A stretch of 64,000 nucleotides of DNA from Pseudomonadota bacterium (GTDB lineage: Bacteria > Pseudomonadota > Alphaproteobacteria > Rhizobiales > Beijerinckiaceae). How positions within the stretch are numbered: position 1 is the first letter of the stretch; every line of letters starts with the position of its first letter. The position numbers and the translations under genes are program-made. The notes under the pieces are model-generated. The model searched no databases, was not told the origin of the DNA, and saw nothing but the letters and a program-made list of their open reading frames with translations. Positions 55,971-63,575 of the stretch are shown one piece after another. The stretch is from contig JAEXGT010000047.1 in the NCBI GenBank assembly GCA_023450615.1, forward strand, positions 62,001 through 126,000, given 5' to 3'.

Positions 55971-57782
55971 GTGACCGAATCATCGCCAATTTCCCTGCCG
56001 AAGCCCTTCCTCGGCGTAACCCAGTCGGCCCTGGGCCGTACTTGGATCGAGCGTTGCAGCGCTGCCCAGAGTGCAATTGCGCTTGCCATCGCGCAGACCC
56101 ATGGAATTCCAGACATTCTGGCCCGTGTGCTCGCGGGGCGCGGTGTCGGCATTCATGAGACGGAGGGCTTTCTCAACCCGCGCCTGCGGGACCTCATGCC
56201 CGATCCGCATGTGCTCACCGAAATGGAAGCAGCCGCCAATCGTCTGGCGGATGCGGTGGTTCGTTCTGAGAAGGTCGCGATCTTCGGCGATTACGACGTG
56301 GACGGCGCCTGCAGCGCTGCCCTCTTGGCCGAGTATTTGCGCGCCTGCGGCATTGCCTATGCCATTCACATCCCTGATCGGATTACGGAAGGCTACGGTC
56401 CGAATGTCGATGCCATCCGCGCCCTGAAAGAGCAGGGGGCGGACATTCTGGTCACGGTGGATTGCGGCACGGCCAGCATCGAACCTCTGGCTGAGGCTAA
56501 GCGCTTGGGCCTGGACCCGGTCGTCCTCGATCACCATCAGGCGCCGGAGCAGTTGCCGGAGGCGCTCGCCATCGTGAACCCAAACCGGCAGGACGATCTT
56601 TCCGGCCTCGGTCATCTCTGCGCGGCGGGCGTGGTCTTTCTGTTCCTCGTCGCCCTCAACCGGGTCCTGAGGGCTCGCGGCTTTTTCGGCAACCGAGCCG
56701 AGCCGGACCTCATGGGGAGCCTCGATATCGTGGCGCTCGCGACGGTCGCCGATGTGGTGCCCCTGGTGGGCTTGAACCGTGCCTTCGTGCGCCAGGGGCT
56801 TGCCATCATGCGCAGCCGCCGCAGAATCGGCTTGGCGGCGCTTCTCGATACTGCAGGCCTCGCCGGCGCGCCTGAATGCTGGCATCTGGGCTATCTCGTC
56901 GGCCCGCGTATCAATGCGGGTGGCCGCATCGGCGATGCGGCGCTGGGCTCCCGCCTTCTGCTGACGGAGGATCCTGTCCAGGCGGGCCAGATCGCCGCCG
57001 AGCTCGACCGCTTGAACCGAGAGCGGCAGGCCATCGAGGTTGTTGCGGTTCAGGAGGCTGAGGCGCAGGCCATGATGGCGCTGGAGCGAATGCCTGATCA
57101 AGCCGTACTAGTGACGGCTTCCGCCGAATGGCACCCTGGCGTTGTGGGTCTTATCTCCGCGCGCACGAAAGAGCGTTTCCGCCGTCCGGCCTTTGCGTTC
57201 ACCCTCAATCCCGACGGCACCGCGACCGGCTCAGGCCGCTCCGTGCCCGGTGTCGATCTCGGCGCGGCCGTTCGCGCGGCAGTCGATGCGGGGATCGCCA
57301 TCAAGGGCGGCGGGCATACCATGGCGGCGGGTGTAACGATCAGAGCAACGGAGCTTGACCGTTTTCTTGCCTTCGTCACCGACAAGCTGAACGAGCCAGT
57401 CAGTACCATGCGCCTGAACGACCAGTTCGCCATCGACGCGACCTTGACGGCGGCAGGTGCGCAGCCAGGGCTGGTGACGGCGCTGGAGCGGGCAGGGCCG
57501 TATGGATCGGGCCAACCGGAGCCGGTCTTCGTCTTTCCGCAGCACCGTCTCATCGAAGCGCGGGAGGTCGGAAGCGGCGGACATATGCGCGTGAAGCTCC
57601 GTGGAGGAGACGGCAGCACGATTGGGGGAATCGCCTTCCGCGCTGCGGGCCAACCGCTCGGAAATGCGCTGTCTGACGCCATCGGTAGCCCCCTCCACGT
57701 TGCCGGAACGCTCTCCATTGACCGGTGGGGCGGGCAGGAAAAAGCCGAGCTTCGCATTATGGATGCAGCAAGGCCTGAATAA
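55971..57782 (+). CDS. recJ: single-stranded-DNA-specific exonuclease RecJ
   Basis: The 603-residue enzyme degrades single-stranded DNA 5' to 3' in recombination and repair. The DHH motifs are FGDYDVDGACSAALL (motif I), ILVTVDCGTAS (II) and VLDHHQAPEQLPEA (III). The DHHA1 domain has GGHTMAAG, with GRSVPGVDLGAAV (in parts) before it. The OB-fold region near the C-terminus has GPYGSGQPEPVF. It starts with GTG, preceded by AATATTGTTGCC without a strong ribosome binding site, as in relatives. Confidence 0.96.
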   Translation: MTESSPISLPKPFLGVTQSALGRTWIERCSAAQSAIALAIAQTHGIPDILARVLAGRGVGIHETEGFLNPRLRDLMPDPHVLTEMEAAANRLADAVVRSEKVAIFGDYDVDGACSAALLAEYLRACGIAYAIHIPDRITEGYGPNVDAIRALKEQGADILVTVDCGTASIEPLAEAKRLGLDPVVLDHHQAPEQLPEALAIVNPNRQDDLSGLGHLCAAGVVFLFLVALNRVLRARGFFGNRAEPDLMGSLDIVALATVADVVPLVGLNRAFVRQGLAIMRSRRRIGLAALLDTAGLAGAPECWHLGYLVGPRINAGGRIGDAALGSRLLLTEDPVQAGQIAAELDRLNRERQAIEVVAVQEAEAQAMMALERMPDQAVLVTASAEWHPGVVGLISARTKERFRRPAFAFTLNPDGTATGSGRSVPGVDLGAAVRAAVDAGIAIKGGGHTMAAGVTIRATELDRFLAFVTDKLNEPVSTMRLNDQFAIDATLTAAGAQPGLVTALERAGPYGSGQPEPVFVFPQHRLIEAREVGSGGHMRVKLRGGDGSTIGGIAFRAAGQPLGNALSDAIGSPLHVAGTLSIDRWGGQEKAELRIMDAARPE

Positions 57783-57860
57783 TTCACATCAGACGCTTGC
57801 GGTGCGTCACGATCCCGTCTATACGTCCGCCCACTTCGACGGCAACGCCTCGAAGCCAGC

Positions 57861-57935
57861 GCGCCCTTCGTCTATCGGTTAGGACATCTGCCTTTCACGC
57901 AGGAAAGAGGGGTTCGATTCCCCTAGGGCGCGCCA
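57861..57935 (+). tRNA. tRNA-Glu (anticodon TTC)
   Basis: A 75-base cloverleaf: acceptor GCGCCCT/AGGGCGC, anticodon arm TCTGC-CTTTCAC-GCAGG (TTC), T-arm GGGG-TTCGATT-CCCC and encoded CCA after G73. Confidence 0.96.
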
Positions 57936-57981
57936 TTTACATCTTGGTCGACTGCCGGCCCCCTCCATGAGGGACCTGAAC

Positions 57982-59052
57982 ATGGTGCAAACGCAGCAGG
58001 GGCTTTTACTTTCCGTAGTTGCGCCGTGTTATAACGAAGAAGAGAGCCTTAGGCAGTTTTGCCAGCGCGTCTCTGATGCTTGTCGGGCTCAGGTTGGTTC
58101 TTCCTTCGAAATCGTTCTGGTCGATGATGGGTCTCGGGATAGGACTTGGCCGATTATCGAAGACCTGTCGGCGACAAACCCCAACATTCTCGGTGTTCGC
58201 CTTTTCCGTAACCATGGCCATCAACTCGCAGCCACGGCAGGCTTGTCCGTAACGCGTGGTGAGCGGGTCATGCCGATCGATGCGGACCTGCAGGACCCTC
58301 CGGAGCTTTTGCCGGAGATGATGAGCCTCATGGATCAAGGCGCGGATGTTGTTTACTGCCAACGCGTTTCCCGCGAGGGTGAGGGTTGGTTCAAGCTTTT
58401 GACGGCATCGCTCTTCTATCGATTAATCGAGAAAATCTCACCGACGCCGATTCCTCGCGATACAGGCGATTTTCGCCTTATGAACAGAAGGGTCGTCGAC
58501 GCACTAAACATGATGCCGGAGCACCATCGTTTCCTCCGTGGCATGGTGAGTTGGATAGGCGGCAAGCAGGTCGCGCTTCCCTATGAGCGCCAGTCGCGAT
58601 TCGCCGGAACGACCAAGTACCCGCTTCGAAAGATGATTCGCTTCGCGACGGATGCCATTACGAGCTTCTCAATCGTTCCGCTCAGGCTGGCGGCATGGTT
58701 GGGAGTTTGCGTATCGGCGGTTGCGTTCCTCACTCTCTTTTATGTCTTGTTTCAGTGGCTCACAGGGGCAAAAGTGCCTGGATGGGCAAGCGAACTTGCC
58801 TCGAACTCCCTCTTTGCGGGAACGCAATTGCTCGTTCTCGGCATCATCGGAGAGTATCTCGGGCGCGCCGTCGAGGAATTGAAGGGGCGTCCTCTCTTCA
58901 TGATCGGCAAGATCAATGCACAAGGCCAGGTATTTGATCTCCCCATAGAGTTCTCCCGTCTTCGGCCTGAGCAGGAGAAGGCAGTGCTGAATCAGATCGT
59001 GCCGGTTTCGTCTCCGAACGCGCATGGCAGGAATCTGAGAATGCGCTCATAA
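57982..59052 (+). CDS. family 2 glycosyltransferase, polyprenyl-phosphate sugar transferase (GtrB/DPM1-like)
   Basis: The 356-residue protein begins with the GT-A domain (LLLSVVAPCYNEEESLRQFCQRV), VLVDDGSRDRTWPII, VMPIDADLQDPPEL (the DXD-type acceptor metal site) and DTGDFRLMNRRVVDAL. Two C-terminal transmembrane segments follow (near 232-256 and 270-292). This is the layout of GtrB-type enzymes that load sugar onto undecaprenyl phosphate. The ATG at 57982 has GAGGGA seven bases upstream. The next gene is a broken GtrA homologue, the usual flippase partner. Confidence 0.93.
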   Translation: MVQTQQGLLLSVVAPCYNEEESLRQFCQRVSDACRAQVGSSFEIVLVDDGSRDRTWPIIEDLSATNPNILGVRLFRNHGHQLAATAGLSVTRGERVMPIDADLQDPPELLPEMMSLMDQGADVVYCQRVSREGEGWFKLLTASLFYRLIEKISPTPIPRDTGDFRLMNRRVVDALNMMPEHHRFLRGMVSWIGGKQVALPYERQSRFAGTTKYPLRKMIRFATDAITSFSIVPLRLAAWLGVCVSAVAFLTLFYVLFQWLTGAKVPGWASELASNSLFAGTQLLVLGIIGEYLGRAVEELKGRPLFMIGKINAQGQVFDLPIEFSRLRPEQEKAVLNQIVPVSSPNAHGRNLRMRS

Positions 59053-59065
59053 GTACGGGCGCGGA

Positions 59066-59494
59066 ATGGAAATGCTTTCGTCATTTCTCCGGCTTGTGCG
59101 TCGCCATCTTCGCGAGCCGATAGCCTTTGTCATCGTTGGCATCATCAACACCGCAGTTGATTCCGGGCTATTCATCCTGCTCGTTTGTCTCGGGATGATG
59201 CCGTTATGATGCCGTTGCTCGCGAATGCGATCAGTTTCTCGGTGGGCGGCGTGAACAGCTACATTCTGAATTAACGGTTCACGTTCCTGCAGGAGAATAC
59301 CCGGCCAAGATTGCCGCTACTTTCCTGCTGTTTGCCATCATTACTGCGATGGGCCTTGGTTTGTCGCAAGGCATTTTATGGGTGGTCTGCAGATGGACCT
59401 TCTGCCGGTCCCGGCAAAAGGCATCTCCATCCTATCGACGTTCGCATTCGGTTTTTTAGCGAACAAGTTGTTTGTGTTCAGCTACAAGCACTGA
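59066..59494 (+). pseudogene. broken GtrA-family membrane protein
   Basis: Translation from the ATG gives a typical GtrA start (FLRLVRRHLREPIAFVIVGIINTAVDSGLFILLVCLG, in parts). The reading breaks where the 11-mer ATGATGCCGTT is tandemly duplicated (59195-59216). With one copy removed, the frame continues as LANAISFSVGGVNSYILN and meets a TAA. Further frameshifts are needed to reach AKIAATFLLFAII, GLSQGILWVV and finally STFAFGFLANKLFVFSYKH at the TGA. The expected four-helix protein is otherwise complete. It lies 13 bases after the GtrB-like gene. Confidence 0.85.
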
Positions 59495-59514
59495 ACTTGC
59501 TTGGATCAAGCTGC

Positions 59515-60135
59515 TTATGTTTTCGCTTGCTCGATAACAAACCATTTCGCCAGCATCCCGACCGGGTTCGCCGATCCTGAAGGACTGTGTCCAGGCCCCC
59601 CTGAAGGGTGAAGGATTCGAAACTGAACCCGCAGATCCCCATCTTGAGTTGCTTCATAAGGAATTGTGACAGCCACTTCGCTCGATTGCCCCGAAGGCAG
59701 GGTCCAGGTCGTAAGGATCGTGTCATTTACCGATACTTCGACTTCCTGATTGTCCTTCCCTCCGGCAAACCCGCTCGCACCTAGCTTCAAGACCAAGTCT
59801 CCCGTGGAAGGGCTGATGCTCATAAAGAGCTTGCTGTGAGTTCCCCCTGTCATTGTGCCCTCAGGGCCGCTTCGCGACCACATACATGCGAGGTAATTGC
59901 GATCAGCGCGGGGGGAATCTGAGGTCAGAGAAATTTTTGTGCCGAGTTTGTATTTGCGGCCTTTGCCAAGAGGAGGGCAGGGTGCTACTCGCGCAATATA
60001 ATATGCTTTGTAATCTTCGCTCACAGTAGGGAAGCGGGTCAGGGCGAGAACAAACAGCTCGAACGCTATCAGTGTAAAGGCCAAGGCGTAGAGAATGATC
60101 CCGCCTTTGGACAGGTATGAGGTTTCCGCTTTCAT
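59515..60135 (-). CDS. membrane-anchored hypothetical protein
   Basis: The 206-residue protein has one N-terminal span (GGIILYALAFTLIAFELFVLAL) and a periplasmic part rich in beta strands (YKLGTKISLTSDSPRADRN, KLFMSISPSTGDLVLKLGASGFAGG, QEVEVSVNDTILTTWTL, in parts). The SVNDTILTTWTLPSG element resembles carbohydrate-binding beta-sandwich folds, as inference. Its start lies 4 bases after the stop of the membrane mannosyltransferase-like gene, so the two probably form one operon and work together at the membrane. I do not recognise a family. Confidence 0.7.
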   Translation of the reverse strand: MKAETSYLSKGGIILYALAFTLIAFELFVLALTRFPTVSEDYKAYYIARVAPCPPLGKGRKYKLGTKISLTSDSPRADRNYLACMWSRSGPEGTMTGGTHSKLFMSISPSTGDLVLKLGASGFAGGKDNQEVEVSVNDTILTTWTLPSGQSSEVAVTIPYEATQDGDLRVQFRILHPSGGPGHSPSGSANPVGMLAKWFVIEQAKT

Positions 60136-60139
60136 CTGC

Positions 60140-61393
60140 CTATATCAAACCTGACGCGCTTGAATTCCAGAGAACAAGAAGAGGTATGTTCGAGAGGACT
60201 AGAAGCGGCAAAGAGATTATCATCGAGATCTTGCGCGCAGCGATAAGTTGAGACGCCACAATAAGCAGCGGCGCCAGACCTATGACATAGCGAGGCATGG
60301 AGACGACATGCGTTGAGAGTGGGATAAGGATTGCAAGAAGCGCAAATACCGCTTCCGGAAGCCTACGCAGCCAAACAAGATAGCCAGTCAACGCTAGGCC
60401 AATCACCGTCCATAAAGCGCACCAGCGCTCCGAGAATTCCCCAGCCTGAAAGAACTGCGCTAAGTCCTTTGTCTTGAGAGCAGAGACGAGGATGACCAGA
60501 GGATTTCCCATCTCTCGCCCCCATGCCCGCTGGACGTGAGAGAATGCCAACGCATCACCGACAAGATAGTGAAGGTAGCTCATGTAGAGAAATAGACCGA
60601 GCGGGGCCAGGGCGAGGCCTAGAACAAGCTGCGGGTTCTGTAGGGCGGCGACTGGAAAAGAGCGGATAGAGCGTCCCTGTCTGAGATGGTCCTGAAGTGC
60701 TGCAACCAAAATGGCTATCGTCATCATCACGCCTACTGTCCGCGTTGCAGAAAGCAGGGCGGCCAGGATGCCCACAATCACGTACTGGCGTTTGGAGAGA
60801 AACAGGAAGCAGGCCAATGTCAGCGCTAGGAATAGGGCTTCTGTATAACCTGTTGCAAAATAAAATGAAAAAGGCCCCGAGTATAAGATCACGCAAAAAG
60901 CTATCAGAGCATCTCTGTTGCGCAGGATCTTGGCTGCAAGGAAGCCCGCTGCCAAGGCGGCAACATTAGAGACGATCATAAGCGCCGTGTCGGGAGAAAG
61001 AGAAAGGAAGGATTGAAGCGCTGCTGTAATGAGAGGGTATAAAGGAAAGAAAGCCCAAGCGGCTTCCCCGTTTGTCGGGAGGGGCATCGACGGATACCCT
61101 CGGGCGATCAAGCCCTTATACCAGCCACAATCCCATTGGCAGAGGTTTGCTGAGACGGCATTAGGGCTGAAGTTGTTCCCTAAAGTGCCAACAATGACGT
61201 ACATGAAGACACGGCTGATAATAAAGAAGGAGATAACGATCAGCGTCGCGTTAAAAGGCTCCTGAGTTGGGCATGGCTTAACTTCATGACTCTTGGCATA
61301 GAGTATTGTCGATAGACATTTCTTTGCTGAATATATTAATAATAGAGCGTTTCGTGAAATATCTTCTTTAAAGAAGTTTGATATTATTGCCAT
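60140..61393 (-). CDS. PIG-V-type membrane mannosyltransferase-like protein
   Basis: The protein is about 417 residues with around ten transmembrane spans (LIVISFFIISRVFMYVIVG, TALMIVSNVAALAAGFLAA, QLVLGLALAPLGLFLYMSYLHYLVG, in parts). The first outer loop has CQWDCGWYKGLIARGYPS, a WD/D-type motif of GT-C enzymes such as PIG-V. It ends SMPRYVIGLAPLL. This family uses a polyprenyl-phosphate sugar donor on the outside of the membrane, which fits the GtrB-like gene nearby. The start is uncertain; in-frame alternatives lie at 61414 and 61447. The region before it is clearly AT-rich. Confidence 0.8.
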   Translation of the reverse strand: MAIISNFFKEDISRNALLLIYSAKKCLSTILYAKSHEVKPCPTQEPFNATLIVISFFIISRVFMYVIVGTLGNNFSPNAVSANLCQWDCGWYKGLIARGYPSMPLPTNGEAAWAFFPLYPLITAALQSFLSLSPDTALMIVSNVAALAAGFLAAKILRNRDALIAFCVILYSGPFSFYFATGYTEALFLALTLACFLFLSKRQYVIVGILAALLSATRTVGVMMTIAILVAALQDHLRQGRSIRSFPVAALQNPQLVLGLALAPLGLFLYMSYLHYLVGDALAFSHVQRAWGREMGNPLVILVSALKTKDLAQFFQAGEFSERWCALWTVIGLALTGYLVWLRRLPEAVFALLAILIPLSTHVVSMPRYVIGLAPLLIVASQLIAARKISMIISLPLLVLSNIPLLVLWNSSASGLI

Positions 61394-61598
61394 GTTGCTT
61401 ATTGTGCCCGTCATGCCTGCGTCGGGGATGTAACACAAGAGCAGCACTTTAGCGAATGGGTTTCGAAATATATTTAAGATGGCCTATATGAAATGATACA
61501 AAGTGCAAAATGCTCCTAGGTCCTCGCCTTTCTATTGGGGGTGCTGGTCTGATGTGATCTGCATTTTTGTATATAAACGGTAGGCCTGATGGAAATGC

Positions 61599-61901
61599 TC
61601 AGATTGAGCTGCCTTTAATCTTCGTCACCATCTCCCAGTTGTCACCGACTGCGATCAGGCAGGCTTTGCCGTCCGGCATGGTTATGACCATCGACCATGA
61701 GCTGCCCTGCGAGGCGAAAACCTCGAGGACTTGGCCCGGCTGTGCGAGGCCGATTCCGACCGGATCTTCCTTGTACTGATTGGCAAGGAGTTCCACGAGC
61801 TGTTCGCGAGGGCCGCACGAGGCCTGGGCATAAGCTCCAGATGGTCCGACGAGAAGGGCACTGCCAAGGATCGGCAGCAAGGCAAGCGGGCGGTGAAACA
61901 T
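61599..61901 (-). CDS. exported hypothetical protein (100 aa)
   Basis: The 100-residue protein has a signal peptide (MFHRPLALLPILGSALLVGPSGAYAQ, in parts) and a mature part of about 74 residues. The mature part has two Cys (ASCGPREQL and KACLIAVG) and the sequence SMVITMPDGKACLIAVGDNWE. The pattern resembles small periplasmic proteins widespread in Rhizobiales, but I do not recognise a family name. It has no operon partner. Upstream of it (about 61902-62119) is a gap of over 200 bases without a gene. Confidence 0.7.
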   Translation of the reverse strand: MFHRPLALLPILGSALLVGPSGAYAQASCGPREQLVELLANQYKEDPVGIGLAQPGQVLEVFASQGSSWSMVITMPDGKACLIAVGDNWEMVTKIKGSSI

Positions 61902-62119
61902 GGCACGTCCTAGAGCGGTTTGCCCGCATAACCCTTGGCGTTTCCATCAACGCATGTGGTTTCAAAAAAGCTCCATGGGGTCAAACGGTGCAGGTTGTGC
62001 TGCATAACCGGGCGCTCACATGGAGAATCGGATGTGCAAGGGGCATGGCCGGAGCTACAGTGAACTTGCCGCATTCAATGGCGTTTTATCGCGAACTCCC
62101 TCTTGCCGAGCGTTCAGTC

Positions 62120-62353
62120 ATGCCCCGCTTTTTCTTCAACATCCGAGATGGTTACGACGTCGATGAAGACGATGAGGGTATCGAGCTTCCCGATCTCGAT
62201 GCAGCCAAGGCGGAGGCTCTCGCAACGGTCGAGGAGCTTCGGGAAGAGCTTGCGGATGCCGGGAACATCGAGCTCGAGATCGTTGATGAAACGGGCCGAC
62301 GCCTCTTGACCGTGCCGTTCTTCCGAGGCGGGCGGGGCGGCAAACGCCGCTGA
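62120..62353 (+). CDS. DUF6894-family small acidic protein
   Basis: The 77-residue protein starts PRFFFNIRDGYDVDEDDEGIELPDLDAAKAEAL (in parts), which is the DUF6894 signature. The tail reads ELEIVDETGRRLLTVPFFRGGRGGKRR. Proteins of this family are short, acidic and present in many copies in Methylobacterium- and Bradyrhizobium-like genomes, with no known function. The ATG follows CGAGCGTTCAGTC with no strong ribosome binding site. A GC-rich hairpin lies 27 bases after the stop. Confidence 0.82.
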   Translation: MPRFFFNIRDGYDVDEDDEGIELPDLDAAKAEALATVEELREELADAGNIELEIVDETGRRLLTVPFFRGGRGGKRR

Positions 62354-62380
62354 CATCCTCTCACCAAAGCGCCTACGAAC

Positions 62381-62403
62381 AAGCCCGGCCTTAGGCCGGG
62401 CTT
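62381..62403. terminator. hairpin between convergent genes
   Basis: A 10-bp perfect stem (AAGCCCGGCC / GGCCGGGCTT) with a 3-base loop lies between the convergent DUF6894 and Thr-rich genes. T-runs are short on both sides, so termination may be partial. Confidence 0.55.
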
Positions 62404-62423
62404 TGCGCTTCGACACCGGTGGC

Positions 62424-62678
62424 TTAGCACTCGGTCGTCTTCTTCGTGGTGGTATCGCCGAACTCGTCAGTCTTCTGCTTGGTCTCGGTGGTGCAGCCAA
62501 GTTCCGACGAGCCGGTCGTGACCGTCGTGGAGGATGTGGTGCTCGGCTCACGCTTTTGCTCGATAGTCGTCGTACTGCCGAGGAGGCCTTCCTCCTTCTT
62601 GATTGTCGTCGTGGTGTCCTGAGCGAAGGCCGCTGTGCTCAAGACCGAAGTGGCCAGGACGAAAGCAAGCTTTTTCAT
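62424..62678 (-). CDS. Thr-rich small exported protein (84 aa)
   Basis: The 84-residue protein has a signal peptide (MKKLAFVLATSVLSTAAFA). The mature chain has a strikingly Thr/Ser/Lys/Glu-rich composition (TTTTIKKEEGLLGSTTTIEQKREPSTTSS, in parts). It contains two Cys (LGCTTETKQ and KKTTEC at the end). GAGGAG lies ten bases before the ATG. Low-complexity Thr-rich exported proteins of this kind have no assigned function. A longer frame upstream to 62885 would be antisense to the aldolase gene region and is not used. Confidence 0.7.
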   Translation of the reverse strand: MKKLAFVLATSVLSTAAFAQDTTTTIKKEEGLLGSTTTIEQKREPSTTSSTTVTTGSSELGCTTETKQKTDEFGDTTTKKTTEC

Positions 62679-62757
62679 ATTCGAAAACTCCTCTGTGAAA
62701 GCCTTTGCCGTGAGAACGCTCGCCGTACAGAGCGGTTCCTGGCTAGGCGAGGGAGTT

Positions 62758-63384
62758 TCATTTCGTACGCAGATCCTTCCACGCCCCCGCGAATGCACGG
62801 GCGTTGCTGGCAATTTCCTCCACAGACATAGTGGGTGTGAAGAGCGCCGAGCCGAGACCGAAGCCGTTGGCACCTGCATCCACATAGGGCTTCATATTGT
62901 CGGGCTTGATGCCGCCAACGGGCAGCACAAGGGCATCCTTGGGTAGAACGGCCCGCCATGCTTTCACGACATGTGGGGGGATGCCTTCTGCCGGAAAGAT
63001 CTTGATCGCGTCAGCGCCGGCCTTCAGCGCGGCGAAGGCCTCTGTCGGCGTTGCCACGCCCGGCGTACAGATCATGCGGTGTTCCTTGGCGCGGCGGATC
63101 ACATCAAGATCTCCGTGGGGCATGACGATGAGCTTGCCCCCGACATCCCTGATACCGTCGACCTGCTCGGGATCGAGGACGGTTCCTCCGCCTACGAGAA
63201 CTTCGCCAGGCATGGTCCTGGCCAAGATCTCGATGCTGCGAAACGGTTCCGGCGAGTTCAGCGGAACCTCGATGATCCGGAATCCTGCCTCGACGAGAGC
63301 AAAGCCCACGGCTTCGGCATCATCGGGGCGCAATCCGCGAAGGATCGCGATCAAGGGAAGATCGCTCAAATAACCCGACAGCAA
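62758..63384 (-). CDS. dgoA: 2-dehydro-3-deoxy-6-phosphogalactonate aldolase
   Basis: The 208-residue class I aldolase has the KDPG/KDPGal fold. LIAILRGLRPDDAEAVG and IEVPLNSPEP carry the conserved Glu, VGGGTVLDPEQV the phosphate loop, CTPGVATPTEAF follows, and the Schiff-base Lys sits in AIKIFPAEG. The IAILRGL and LNSPEP motifs fit DgoA better than Eda. It splits KDPGal to pyruvate and glyceraldehyde-3-phosphate in galactonate breakdown. The start is a TTG with AGAGGTG upstream. The other galactonate genes (dgoK, dgoD) are not within the window. Confidence 0.88.
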   Translation of the reverse strand: MLSGYLSDLPLIAILRGLRPDDAEAVGFALVEAGFRIIEVPLNSPEPFRSIEILARTMPGEVLVGGGTVLDPEQVDGIRDVGGKLIVMPHGDLDVIRRAKEHRMICTPGVATPTEAFAALKAGADAIKIFPAEGIPPHVVKAWRAVLPKDALVLPVGGIKPDNMKPYVDAGANGFGLGSALFTPTMSVEEIASNARAFAGAWKDLRTK

Positions 63385-63575
63385 GACAGCACCTCTTGAA
63401 AAATCGATTGCTTCATTATCCGAAGTTTAACGCGAAAACCCCCGGAATTCTCCAGCGGCTTTTGCGCCCTGCCTCGTTTAGTTCACAGCTGACGAAAGCC
63501 TTTCCTTCGCCAACTGCACGAGCTTTACCCTTTCCCTATTCGCTAGATCCATGGGTAGGGCCGACGCAGGAATAG

